Shown here: piece after piece, positions 12,637-20,475 of the stretch
Numbering within the stretch: the stretch's first letter is position 1
Layout: each line of letters starts with the position of its first letter
DNA from: Chloroflexota bacterium
GTDB taxonomy: Bacteria > Chloroflexota > Dehalococcoidia > JACQGW01
Assembly: GCA_016199325.1 (NCBI GenBank)
Contig: JACQGW010000161.1
Coordinates: 1 to 20,475, forward strand
Length of the DNA stretch: 20,475 nucleotides
Reading direction: 5' to 3'
Notes under the pieces: generated by a model
The model's database searches: none
Told to the model about the DNA's origin: nothing
What the model saw: only the letters and a program-made list of their open reading frames with translations
Translations under genes and position numbers: made by a program

Positions 12637-15074
12637 CCACGCACCTCTGCCGACGCAATCGGGAGGATTGCTCGCACGGTCGTGCCCGCGCCGAGCGTGC
12701 TCTCGATCAGGCAGTCGCCGCCGAGGAGTCGGGCGCGGTCGCGCATGCCCATCAGTCCCAGACCCCGTCCTTCGACAATGGCAGTCGGATCGAAGCCGCG
12801 TCCCCAGTCGCGGACCTCGACCGTGAGGGCGCTACCTGTGAGCGCGACGGCGACCCGCAGGCACGGCGTTCCTGAATACTTCCGCGCGTTGGTGATGGCT
12901 TCCTGGGCGATGCGGAACGCGGTCGTTTCGACGTGTGTCGGCGCGCGGAGATCGGGCGGGCTAGCGAGGAATTCGAGCTCACCAGCACAAGAGCTCAGCG
13001 CTTCTTCGGCAACGTGCCGGATCGTCGGCACCAGACCTAGGTCGTCGAGGGCGGCCGGACGCAACCCTTCGATCACCCGTCGAGCCTCGACGATCGCCGC
13101 GCCGAGCTCGTCGAGCCCCTTCCGCAATTGCGACTCCGCCAGTTCCGGCTCGCGCTCGCGGTCGGTCAGGGCGTTCGAGAGTTGCAGGCGGGCGCCGACG
13201 AGCATTTGGATCAGGCCGTCATGAATGTCGTAGGCAACGACGCGCCGTTCTTCTTCCTGCACGGTGATCAGCTTCTCGACCAGCGCCTGCAGCTCGGCAT
13301 GACGCTCAGCCAGCTGCTCGTATAGCTCGGCGTTCTCGAGCGCGATCGAGATTTGCCCGGCAAGCGTCGAAAGCAGATTGCCGGCGGTGGGGTCGCCCAG
13401 CGCCGGGCTGGAGCCATACAACTCGACCAGGCCAGGCCGGCGGCTCACACAGAGAGGGGCGCAGCAGAGATACCCGGCCGGTTTGCCGCTGTCGCCGGGT
13501 AGGCCGGTCGTCCGCCACTCGCCGTCGGCCCGCGCCGCCTCGAGAAGCGCCTGGAGACTCGGATCGTCGCGGTGGTGCGCCCAACGGGCGTCGCCGACGG
13601 TGTGCGTGATTGGGCCACCACGCTCGGTGTTGAACGCGAGCACGCAGTAGTCAACCGGGAGGAGCTGCTGCACCGACGCGGCGGCCGCCGCCAGCACTGC
13701 GGGGCGCTCAAGGCGGGCGGCGATCTGATGTCCCACCCGGTTGAGCAGCGAGAGCTGTTCGAGGTGCCGGTTCAGCGCCGTCGACATCTCCTTGAAGGCC
13801 GAGGCCAGCTCACCGATTTCATCGGACCGCTGGCTTGCCGTCGGTTTGCTGCCCTTCGGCGCTGGCGCCTGGCCTGCCCCTAGGGCCGCCGAAGGGGAGC
13901 CCCGGCTCAACCGTCGGACCTCTTCGGTCAGCCCGAGGATTGGCGCCGTCAGACTGCGGGCCAGGGCGATTGCGATGATCTGCGCGCCGAGGGTGGCGGC
14001 CACCAGGATGCCGATCGCGGTCAGGCGAAACGTCCCGATGGCGGCGAAGAGGTTCACACGCGGCGCGTCGTTGAGGAGCAACCAGCGCGGGCCGGCCCCG
14101 CCGTCTGCTTGAACGGACTGGTAGACGAGCACTCTCAGGTCCGCGGAGTCCCACCCGGGCACGAGACCGAGGGGGAGCAGCTCGTCGTGGACGGCAGCCA
14201 GCCAGGTTCCTGGCGACGGCGAATAGACACCGGACGACCGTGGGGTATTACCCCCGCTGAGATGACGCTCCATCTCGGCCCAGGTGACCGAGTAGTCGAT
14301 CGCGGCGCTGGCACCGGTGTGGAGGTCACTTGGCCCGCCGAACTCGCGCGCCGGATCGGGGTGGACGAGGTAGTAGCCGGCCGCGTCGACGAGGGCGAGG
14401 AAGGCCTCCGGTACCTCTCCGGCGCGAGCAAAGCGCAGGAACGGCTCCGCGTAGAGGTTGAGGATCACCAGCCCGGCGCGTGAGCCATCCGGGCGAAAAA
14501 CGGGGGTGGCGTAGCGGATGGTGGGCGTTGGCGGACCCTCGATCACCCCTCGCTCGCGGTTCAGGTCCAGCGGGGAGATGAAGACGGCGCCCAACGGCAG
14601 CTCCATCGTCGCCGCGAAATAGTAACGCTCGGCCTTGTTCTGCAACCGGTCGGCCGGGACAACCTCTATGCCACCGGCGGTGCTGTCAACCCGCACCACC
14701 TCCATCCCGGTCGCGCCAAGGTATCGGACCTGAAACACGCCGGGGTGCGTGGCGGCGAAGGCGGCGAAATCAGACTCGACGCTGGCGATCAGCGCAGGCG
14801 TCGGGCGACTGGCCGCCAGGAGCGCAGCCAGAGAGCCGGTCCGGCTCAGGAAGAGGATGTCCTGGCGGACGCCGCGGAGGTAGCCTTCGATCTGCTCGGC
14901 GCGCAAGCGCAAATCGACGCGGGCAGCGTCGAGTGCCTGCGCCTGCAGAGTACGGCTCGTCGTCCAGTTGCCGTACAGGCTGGTGCCGACGAGCGGCAAG
15001 AGCACGGTGACGAGGAAAGCCAGGATCAGTTTGGCGCGCAGACTCTGAAGGCGGAACATGTGGCAGCTACTCAT
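12633..15074 (-). CDS. dCACHE-HAMP-GAF sensor histidine kinase, NarX/HisKA_3 type
   Basis: 813 aa from the ATG at 15074, which has GAGG six nt upstream; ATG at 15059 has no RBS and the open frame beyond 15074 crosses the promoter. Order of parts: TM1 (about 13-33), a large extracytoplasmic double-CACHE domain (about 40-335, with the family stretch RYYFAATMELPLGAVFISPL and then DLNRERG), TM2 (about 345-372), HAMP, GAF (about 445-585), a coiled coil, HisKA_3 with phospho-acceptor H618 (VAYDIHDGLIQ) and a HATPase_c domain (N730 in TNARKYS, DWGRGFD, GLGLMGMRDRA). It should sense a small molecule outside the membrane and phosphorylate the NarL-type partner encoded directly downstream. A good promoter lies just upstream. 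Confidence 0.93.
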   Translation of the reverse strand: MSSCHMFRLQSLRAKLILAFLVTVLLPLVGTSLYGNWTTSRTLQAQALDAARVDLRLRAEQIEGYLRGVRQDILFLSRTGSLAALLAASRPTPALIASVESDFAAFAATHPGVFQVRYLGATGMEVVRVDSTAGGIEVVPADRLQNKAERYYFAATMELPLGAVFISPLDLNRERGVIEGPPTPTIRYATPVFRPDGSRAGLVILNLYAEPFLRFARAGEVPEAFLALVDAAGYYLVHPDPAREFGGPSDLHTGASAAIDYSVTWAEMERHLSGGNTPRSSGVYSPSPGTWLAAVHDELLPLGLVPGWDSADLRVLVYQSVQADGGAGPRWLLLNDAPRVNLFAAIGTFRLTAIGILVAATLGAQIIAIALARSLTAPILGLTEEVRRLSRGSPSAALGAGQAPAPKGSKPTASQRSDEIGELASAFKEMSTALNRHLEQLSLLNRVGHQIAARLERPAVLAAAAASVQQLLPVDYCVLAFNTERGGPITHTVGDARWAHHRDDPSLQALLEAARADGEWRTTGLPGDSGKPAGYLCCAPLCVSRRPGLVELYGSSPALGDPTAGNLLSTLAGQISIALENAELYEQLAERHAELQALVEKLITVQEEERRVVAYDIHDGLIQMLVGARLQLSNALTDREREPELAESQLRKGLDELGAAIVEARRVIEGLRPAALDDLGLVPTIRHVAEEALSSCAGELEFLASPPDLRAPTHVETTAFRIAQEAITNARKYSGTPCLRVAVALTGSALTVEVRDWGRGFDPTAIVEGRGLGLMGMRDRARLLGGDCLIESTLGAGTTVRAILPIASAEVRG

Positions 15075-15117
15075 CCCCTTCCTCGCCCGGCCTTCGACCA
15101 TGCAGTGACACCAGGGG

Positions 15118-15142
15118 ATGATACACGTTTTGAAGATCGCTC

Positions 15143-15146
<4 letters not shown>
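15118..15146 (-). promoter_or_regulatory. Predicted promoter of the kinase/regulator (and possibly whole redox) operon
   Basis: Minus strand: TTGAGA (15146-15141), 17-nt spacer, TATCAT (15123-15118). The -35 box overlaps the TGA stop of rluD. The predicted start near 15111 gives a leader of about 37 nt. I found no equally good promoter in the 110-bp gap before the peroxidase gene, so this one could serve all six genes. Confidence 0.6.
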
Positions 15147-16051
<905 letters not shown>

Positions 16052-16066
16052 AGCGCGGACTGCTCT

Positions 16067-16172
16067 TGCGTCATACGTCATTACGTCATACGTCATTACG
16101 TCATACGTCATTACGTCATACGTCATGCGTGGTGGGGTCGTGATGACGCATGACGTAATGACGTATGACGCA
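16067..16172. repeat. ACGTCAT tandem array with inverted partner (large hairpin) between lspA and rluD
   Basis: From 16075 to 16126 the units ACGTCATT and ACGTCAT alternate, giving a 15-bp period over about three and a half copies. The segment 16067-16089 is repeated in perfect inverted form at 16150-16172 (23 bp). The whole fills the 128-bp gap between lspA and rluD. The RNA would fold into a long stem with alternative registers. Confidence 0.9.
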
Positions 16173-16179
16173 TGCGGTT

Positions 16180-16686
16180 CTAGCTGCCGGCGGGCTCGTC
16201 CGTCCGGGGCGCCGACAGGGGCTGCGTCGGGCTCGGCCCGAACAGCATCAGATAGCCGAGCAGGATGACGCCGACGACGATGGCCGAGTCGGCGACGTTG
16301 AAGACCGGCCAGAAGCGGAGGTCGACGAAGTCGACGACGTGGCCGTAGCGGACGCGGTCGATCAGGTTGCCGACGGCGCCGCCGAGCTGGAGGCCGAGGG
16401 CGATACGGAAGAACGCCGAGTTGGTCGCCAGGACCTGGAAATAGAGCACGATCAGGACGACGACGGCGAGCGCGATGAGCGCGAACATGTAGGAGCTACC
16501 CTGGAACAGACCGAAGGCGGCTCCGGTGTTCGTCACGTAGGTGATCCGAACCGGCGCGTCCTCGAACAGCGACTGGTTCGGCACGAGGTTGGCCATCACC
16601 CAGCGCTTGGTGAGCTGGTCGAGGGCGAGCGTCAGGGCGGCGATGCCGAACAGCAGCAGGGAGCTCAGGGTCTTAGCGTAATGCAC
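16180..16686 (-). CDS. lspA: Lipoprotein signal peptidase (signal peptidase II)
   Basis: 168 aa from the GTG at 16686 (VHYAKTLSSLLLF), with GGAG seven nt upstream; the same frame is open further upstream but overlaps the zinc-finger gene and is not protein-like there. Four TM segments; conserved LspA blocks: ALDQLTKRWV, YVTNTGAAFGLF, GGAVGNLIDRVRYGHVVDFV and FNVADSAIVVG, which hold the aspartyl-protease catalytic pair. It cleaves prolipoprotein signal peptides after lipidation, in the cytoplasmic membrane; the lipoprotein genes at the left of this window encode the kind of substrate it would process. The start lies 14 nt inside the upstream zinc-finger gene, so the two are coupled. Confidence 0.95.
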   Translation of the reverse strand: MHYAKTLSSLLLFGIAALTLALDQLTKRWVMANLVPNQSLFEDAPVRITYVTNTGAAFGLFQGSSYMFALIALAVVVLIVLYFQVLATNSAFFRIALGLQLGGAVGNLIDRVRYGHVVDFVDLRFWPVFNVADSAIVVGVILLGYLMLFGPSPTQPLSAPRTDEPAGS

Positions 16687-17050
16687 TCTCTCGCTCCAGC
16701 CGAGCGCGGCAGCGAACGCAGGTCGTCGCCCAGGGCAGAACCTCGAGCCGCTCCGGACGGATCGACTCGCCGCACTCCTCGCAGATTCCGTACGATCCGC
16801 GATCGAGCTTGCGAAGCGCCAGCTCGATCTGATCCTCCAGGCGCCGGAGATTGTCGTCCAGCGCGCGGTCCTTCTCTTGCTCGAAATACTGGGTCGCCTC
16901 GTCGGCCAGATGGTTCGAATAGCCGACGCTGTTCGTGGGGGCGCTCTCCCGAAAGGACTCCTCACGACGCCGGGCCTGATCCAGCTCACGGTGGATGCGG
17001 TCGCGCTCTCCGAGGAGCCGAGTGCGCACCAGGTTCGTGTCCATCGCCAT
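16673..17050 (-). CDS. TraR/DksA-type C4 zinc-finger protein
   Basis: 125 aa from the ATG at 17050, supported by AGAAGGA seven nt upstream (ATG at 17044 is possible but badly spaced). The N-terminal half is a long charged coiled-coil (RDRIHRELDQARRREESF, later FEQEKDRALDDNLRRLEDQI). The C-terminal part holds GSYGICEECGESIRPERLEV followed by TTCVRC, a four-Cys zinc finger (C-x2-C-x17-C-x2-C). Proteins of this type bind RNA polymerase through the secondary channel or are general stress proteins of unclear role (YteA/YocK-like). Its end overlaps the lspA start. The promoter at 17071-17100 leaves a very short leader. Confidence 0.9.
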   Translation of the reverse strand: MAMDTNLVRTRLLGERDRIHRELDQARRREESFRESAPTNSVGYSNHLADEATQYFEQEKDRALDDNLRRLEDQIELALRKLDRGSYGICEECGESIRPERLEVLPWATTCVRCRARLERESALR

Positions 17051-17070
17051 GCCAGTATCCTTCTGCACAG

Positions 17071-17100
17071 ATTCTAGCCGAACGTCGGCATCTGTGGCAA
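17071..17100 (-). promoter_or_regulatory. Predicted promoter of the zinc finger-lspA(-rluD) operon
   Basis: Minus strand: TTGCCA (17100-17095), 18-nt spacer, TAGAAT (17076-17071): five of six matches in each box. The predicted start is near 17064, about 14 nt before the ATG at 17050. Confidence 0.65.
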
Positions 17101-17128
17101 GCAATCAGCGTGCCACGGATGCGACACG

Positions 17129-17157
17129 TTGATGAACGGGCCGGCCGGCCGTATAAT
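17129..17157 (+). promoter_or_regulatory. Predicted strong promoter of lpdA
   Basis: TTGATG (17129-17134), 17-nt spacer, TATAAT (17152-17157). The -10 is perfect. The spacer contains GGCCGGCCGGCC, a self-complementary 12-mer. The leader would be about 78 nt. Confidence 0.75.
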
Positions 17158-17241
17158 GGCGCCTGGATGCTCCGGCGCACGCCGCCGGACAGACCAGGCG
17201 CGCCGTGAACGCTGCGCGGCGGAGGAGTGGAGCGAGCAGCC

Positions 17242-18660
17242 ATGACCACCGGCAATCGCGAGAGCTTTGACATCGTCGTCCTCGGCGGGGGGCCGGCCGG
17301 CTACGTCGCCGCCATTCGGGCAGCCCAGCTCGGCGCCCGCGTCGCCGTCGTCGAGCGCGACCGCGTCGGCGGCACCTGCCTCAACCGGGGGTGCATCCCA
17401 TCCAAGGCGTTCATCGAGAGCGTCCACGTCTTTCGGCAGGTCAAAGAGGCCGCCCGCTTCGGCGTCGACGTCGGCGAGCCGACGCCCAACTGGGCGCGCG
17501 TGCTCGATCGCAAGCGGCAGATCGTGAACCAGCTCGTCGGCGGCGTCGAGGGGCTGCTCAAGGGCCACCGGATCGAGCTCGTCACCGGCAGCGGCCGGCT
17601 GCGGGCGCCGGGCAGGATCGAGGTCCGGCTCCCGAACGGCGAGCGCCGCAACCTGAGCAGCCGATACACGGTGATCGCCACCGGCTCGGAGCCGGCCCGG
17701 ATTCCGGTCCCCGGTGCGACGCTGTCGGGCGTCATCACCTCGGACGAGCTGCTGGAGGTTCCGGCCATTCCCAATCGCCTGGTCATCGTCGGCGGCGGCG
17801 TCATCGGCGTCGAGTTTGCCGGCGTCTTCGCCGGGCTGGGCAGCCGCGTGACGATCGTCGAGATGCTGCCGATGATCCTGGCCGGCGTCGACGACGAAGT
17901 GGCCCGGCGCTTCCTGGCGCTCCTGAAGCGGCAGGGCGTCGAGGTCCACCTGAACGCCCGGGTCAAGGAGGTTCAGGAGGTGGAGCGGGGCCGGCGGGTC
18001 GTGTTCGAAACCGGCGAGGACGAGCGCCAGGCCGAGGGCGACCTGGTCCTCATGGCGACCGGCCGGCGGGCGGTAACCGAGGGTATCGGGCTCGACGAAG
18101 CCGGCGTCCTCCTGAGCGGACGGTTCGTCGGCGCCAACGAGCGGATGGAGACGAACGTGCCGGGCGTCTACGCCGCCGGCGACGTCGTCGGCGGCTGGAT
18201 GCTGGCGCACAAGGCGTTCCGGGAAGGCGAGGTCGCCGTCGAGAACGCGCTGGGCCGCCGGTCGAAGGTGGACTACCGGGCGGTTCCGAACTGCATCTAC
18301 TCCTACCCCGAGATCGCTGGCGTCGGTCTGACGGAGAAACAGGCCCGCGAGAGCGGCGCCAACGTCTCGGTCGCCAAGTACCCCTTCGCCGCCAACGGAC
18401 GCGCGCTGACCCTGGGCGAGACCGACGGCTTCGTCAAGATCGTCGCCGACGCCGATACCGGTGAAGTCCTCGGCGTCCACATCCTCGGCCCGGAGGCGAC
18501 CGAGCTGATCGCCGAGGCCACACTCGCCATTCAGATCGAGGCGACCGTCGAGGACCTCGCGGCCACCATCCACGCCCACCCGAGTCTGGCCGAGGCCGTC
18601 CACGAGAGCGCGCTCGGCCATCTCGAAGGGTCGATCCACTATATGGCGCGGAGGACGTAG
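17242..18660 (+). CDS. lpdA: Dihydrolipoyl dehydrogenase (E3)
   Basis: 472 aa from the ATG at 17242 (GGAG nine nt upstream); a GTG at 17227 would add five residues. FAD-binding Rossmann motif VVLGGGPAGYVAAIRAAQLG, redox disulfide GGTCLNRGCIPSK (C46/C51), NAD-binding VIVGGGVIGVEFAGVFAGLG, second FAD motif NVPGVYAAGDVVGG, and the C-terminal HAHPSLAEAVHE with the His-Glu pair of the dimer active site. It reoxidises dihydrolipoamide with NAD+ as E3 of pyruvate, 2-oxoacid or glycine-cleavage complexes. No E1/E2 genes are adjacent, so it is probably shared between complexes. It has its own strong promoter, and the MDMPI-type gene follows within 70 bp. Confidence 0.95.
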   Translation: MTTGNRESFDIVVLGGGPAGYVAAIRAAQLGARVAVVERDRVGGTCLNRGCIPSKAFIESVHVFRQVKEAARFGVDVGEPTPNWARVLDRKRQIVNQLVGGVEGLLKGHRIELVTGSGRLRAPGRIEVRLPNGERRNLSSRYTVIATGSEPARIPVPGATLSGVITSDELLEVPAIPNRLVIVGGGVIGVEFAGVFAGLGSRVTIVEMLPMILAGVDDEVARRFLALLKRQGVEVHLNARVKEVQEVERGRRVVFETGEDERQAEGDLVLMATGRRAVTEGIGLDEAGVLLSGRFVGANERMETNVPGVYAAGDVVGGWMLAHKAFREGEVAVENALGRRSKVDYRAVPNCIYSYPEIAGVGLTEKQARESGANVSVAKYPFAANGRALTLGETDGFVKIVADADTGEVLGVHILGPEATELIAEATLAIQIEATVEDLAATIHAHPSLAEAVHESALGHLEGSIHYMARRT

Positions 18661-18668
18661 GAACGCCG

Positions 18669-18710
18669 AAGGAGACGAACCGCAGAGGCGCAGAGGACAC
18701 AGAGACGCAG
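18669..18710. repeat. CGCAGAGG-type intergenic repeat element
   Basis: AAGGAGACGAACCGCAGAGG begins a run of degenerate 8-9-bp units (CGCAGAGG, CGCAGAGGA, CACAGAGA, CGCAG). Its first part resembles the element at 3689-3708. It lies between lpdA and the next gene. Confidence 0.6.
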
Positions 18711-18724
18711 TGGAGAGAAGACAC

Positions 18725-19366
18725 GTGGATGCCGAGCTGTGCAACGTCGCGATTGCGCTGGCGGCCGAGACCGCCGACATCCTCGGCATCCTGGAGGGCC
18801 TGGAGCCGGCCCAATGGACCAGCCCGACCCGGCTGCCCGGCTGGGATGTTGGCGTACTCGTCGCCCACCTCGTCCGCGCCCTCAATCAGGTGCCGACGCT
18901 GGCGGCCTCGCCGGTCGCCGATGCGCCGAGCCGCACCCGCGTCTCCTACTGGCGGTTCGATCCGGCCACCATCGCGCCCGGCATCAGCGCCCGCGCGGTC
19001 GAGTCCGCCCGCGGAGCGACGCCGGAGAAGCTGCGTGGCGCGCTTGCCACCGCGCTCGCCGAAACCCTCGGCACCGTCCAGCGCCTGCCGCCGAACACCG
19101 TTCTCCGGCCGGCGCTCGGTCCCATCACGCTCCAGGAGTACTTGCCGACGCGCGTGCTCGAAGTGTGCGTCCACGGCCTCGACCTGCGCCGTGCCCTCGA
19201 CCTGGCGGCCACGCCGACGGCCGAAGCGCTCGCCATGACGGTCGATATTCTGGAGCGACTCCTCGGGAGCGCACGCCCACCGGAGCTTGCCGACCCGGTC
19301 GAGTTTATCGAAGCGGCCACCGGTCGCCGCGCCTCGGCGGACCCGCGGTTTCCGCTGCTGGGGTGA
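18725..19366 (+). CDS. Maleylpyruvate isomerase (MDMPI)/DinB-family protein
   Basis: 213 aa from the GTG at 18725, with GGAGAGAAG upstream; a GTG at 18710 would add five residues but lies at the end of the repeat element. The four-helix DinB/MDMPI_N pattern is seen in LPGWDVGVLVAHLVRAL (first metal-ligand His) and LEVCVHGLDLRRAL (second His region). Family members use a divalent metal and a thiol cofactor (mycothiol, bacillithiol) or have unknown substrates; the TIGR03083-type grouping is a family-level assignment and does not prove maleylpyruvate isomerisation. It is downstream of lpdA and seven nt ahead of the methyltransferase gene. Confidence 0.8.
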   Translation: MDAELCNVAIALAAETADILGILEGLEPAQWTSPTRLPGWDVGVLVAHLVRALNQVPTLAASPVADAPSRTRVSYWRFDPATIAPGISARAVESARGATPEKLRGALATALAETLGTVQRLPPNTVLRPALGPITLQEYLPTRVLEVCVHGLDLRRALDLAATPTAEALAMTVDILERLLGSARPPELADPVEFIEAATGRRASADPRFPLLG

Positions 19367-19372
19367 ATCACG

Positions 19373-20475
19373 ATGACTCTCGAAGACCACTTCGATCCCA
19401 TCTTCACAGCTCGGCTTGCGCTGCGCGAGAAGCAGATCCAGCAGAACTACCGACCGGTCATTGGGGTTCACAAATGGTTCGCACGACGACCGGGGACGGT
19501 GTTTCGGAGTCTGTTGCTGGCGGAGTTCAACGGTCGAGAGCCTCTCGACACCAGCTACTGGCGCGCGCATCAATTGCACGGAGTGATCGCTGATCCGTTC
19601 ATGGGAGGCGGGACGACGCTTTTCGAGGCCAATCGCCTGGGCTTCAATGTCGTCGGTACAGATATCAATCCAATGGCGTGCTGGATAGTCCGGCAATCAC
19701 TGGGGTCACTCGACCTGACAGCGTTTGGAGCGACCGCTGAGGCCGTAGTCGATGAGGTCGAGTGTCAGACAGGTGAGCTCTACAGGACCCGATGCGTGAA
19801 GTGTGGACGACTGGCGATCGTCAAGTACTTCTTGTGGGTGAAGACTGAGACCTGTCCGGTTTGTGGCACTGAGAACGACCTGTTTCCGGGCTATGTGCTG
19901 GCAGAGGCAGGTCGGCATCCCAAACACGTGCTCGTCTGCGCGCACTGCGGCGCCCTGAATGAATACGACACCCAACCTACCCGCACCGCTCCAGCGTTCT
20001 GCGGCGCGTGCGGAAGTCCGGTGCAGGGTTACGGTCCCGCGCGGCGCCAACGCGTGCGCTGTCGAAGGTGCACCAGCGAGTATCCCTACCCGGCGAGGCA
20101 GCCGACCGCTCCACCCAAGCACCGCATGTGGGCGATCGAATACCACTGCGACCCGTGCAAACCAACTCACTCAGGTCGTTTCTTCAAGCGTCCTGATGCC
20201 GAGGATCTTGCCCGGTTCGACCTCGCGAGCGCCATGCTCGCGAGGTCCTCCGGTCTGCCTATCCCGGACGATGCGATCCCGGCCGGTGACGAGACAGACA
20301 GACTTCATCGGTGGGGCTACCGGCGGTACCGGGAGATGTTCAACGAACGCCAACTGCTTGGTCTCGGCTCCCTCCTGCGCCGGATTCACGACGTCAAAGA
20401 GCCTGAGATACGGCATGCTTTGCTCACGGTGTTCTCCGACTTCCTCCGGTATCAGAACATGTTATGTCGATACGA
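19373..20475 (+). CDS. DUF1156/COG1743-like DNA methyltransferase with three zinc ribbons (3' end outside window)
   Basis: 367 codons are open from the ATG at 19373 to the edge with no stop, so the gene is cut by the window. Near the N-terminus, VHKWFARRPGTVFRSLLLAE (32-51) is the conserved start of DUF1156-type methylases. The SAM-binding motif DPFMGGGTTLFEANRLG (74-90) and acidic GTDINPMA (95-102) follow. Then come six CxxC pairs forming three likely zinc ribbons: C141/C144/C161/C164, C189/C192/C210/C213 and C230/C233/C259/C262. The catalytic (D/N)PPY motif is not in the visible part and should lie downstream. Base composition is visibly lower in GC than the neighbours, suggesting transfer. 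It likely methylates adenine or cytosine amino groups in DNA as part of a restriction or defence locus. Confidence 0.82.
   Translation, partial: MTLEDHFDPIFTARLALREKQIQQNYRPVIGVHKWFARRPGTVFRSLLLAEFNGREPLDTSYWRAHQLHGVIADPFMGGGTTLFEANRLGFNVVGTDINPMACWIVRQSLGSLDLTAFGATAEAVVDEVECQTGELYRTRCVKCGRLAIVKYFLWVKTETCPVCGTENDLFPGYVLAEAGRHPKHVLVCAHCGALNEYDTQPTRTAPAFCGACGSPVQGYGPARRQRVRCRRCTSEYPYPARQPTAPPKHRMWAIEYHCDPCKPTHSGRFFKRPDAEDLARFDLASAMLARSSGLPIPDDAIPAGDETDRLHRWGYRRYREMFNERQLLGLGSLLRRIHDVKEPEIRHALLTVFSDFLRYQNMLCRY

Noticed and set aside
16052..16126. N-terminal MTYDV-repeat extension of the RluD protein
   Set aside because: It only translates the ACGTCAT repeat array; RluD family proteins begin near METIDL, and the array is explained as an intergenic repeat.
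16067..16172. CRISPR-like array
   Set aside because: Units are 7-8 bp with no unique spacers, and there is an inverted copy; no cas genes are nearby.
17074..18885. 603-aa open frame on the minus strand
   Set aside because: Antisense to lpdA, which has clear motifs and a promoter; the product has no recognisable domain.
18434..19696. 420-aa open frame on the minus strand
   Set aside because: Crosses lpdA, the MDMPI-type gene and the methyltransferase gene in antisense; no domain signal.

Overview
The window is high-GC DNA, apparently chromosomal, with short intergenic gaps. Gene content (LppX/LprAFG-type lipoprotein, MDMPI-type DinB protein, dCACHE histidine kinase, TraR/DksA-type zinc-finger protein next to lspA) and the tandem/inverted short-unit repeats between genes fit a member of the Chloroflexota, perhaps close to Thermomicrobia. 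This placement is inferred from gene style; no rRNA or other phylogenetic marker is present.

Layout. (1) 1-4400, envelope region: a minus-strand lipoprotein with a Pro/Thr linker; divergent to it, an LppX/LprAFG lipoprotein whose signal-peptide part and mature part are separated by an in-frame TAA, followed directly by a 14-TM DHA2-type MFS exporter (an arrangement like mycobacterial lprG-P55); then a membrane-anchored NTF2-like protein on the minus strand. (2) 4400-5830: an Fsr-like MFS transporter with a good promoter and a structured leader. (3) 5907-15074, minus strand: the most notable locus. In transcription order it holds a dCACHE-HAMP-GAF NarX-type kinase, a NarL-type regulator, a tri-haem cytochrome c peroxidase-like protein, a di-haem peroxidase-like protein, a Tat-exported Rieske protein, and an AioA/IdrA-family molybdopterin oxidoreductase. 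The set 'large subunit + Rieske + two di-haem peroxidases' is the composition of iodate reductase (IdrA, IdrB, IdrP1, IdrP2) rather than arsenite oxidase (AioBA), but in the gene order peroxidase-peroxidase-Rieske-large subunit. (4) 15143-17050, minus strand: TraR/DksA-type zinc finger, lspA and rluD, with a large tandem/inverted repeat between lspA and rluD. (5) 17242-19366, plus strand: lpdA with a near-consensus promoter, then an MDMPI/DinB-family protein. (6) 19373 to the right edge: the first 367 codons of a DUF1156/COG1743-like DNA methyltransferase with three zinc ribbons, visibly lower in GC; it may be the edge of a restriction or defence island continuing outside the window.

How it may work together: the kinase/regulator pair probably senses an extracytoplasmic ligand and switches on the downstream respiratory module. 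The Rieske protein would carry the large subunit out by the Tat route, and electrons would pass between the molybdenum enzyme and the membrane/cytochrome c pool, with peroxidases dealing with peroxide or acting as extra electron-transfer partners. The substrate (iodate, arsenite or another oxyanion) cannot be fixed from sequence alone; the peroxidases and a Glu-to-Asp change at the arsenite-site position favour iodate reductase.
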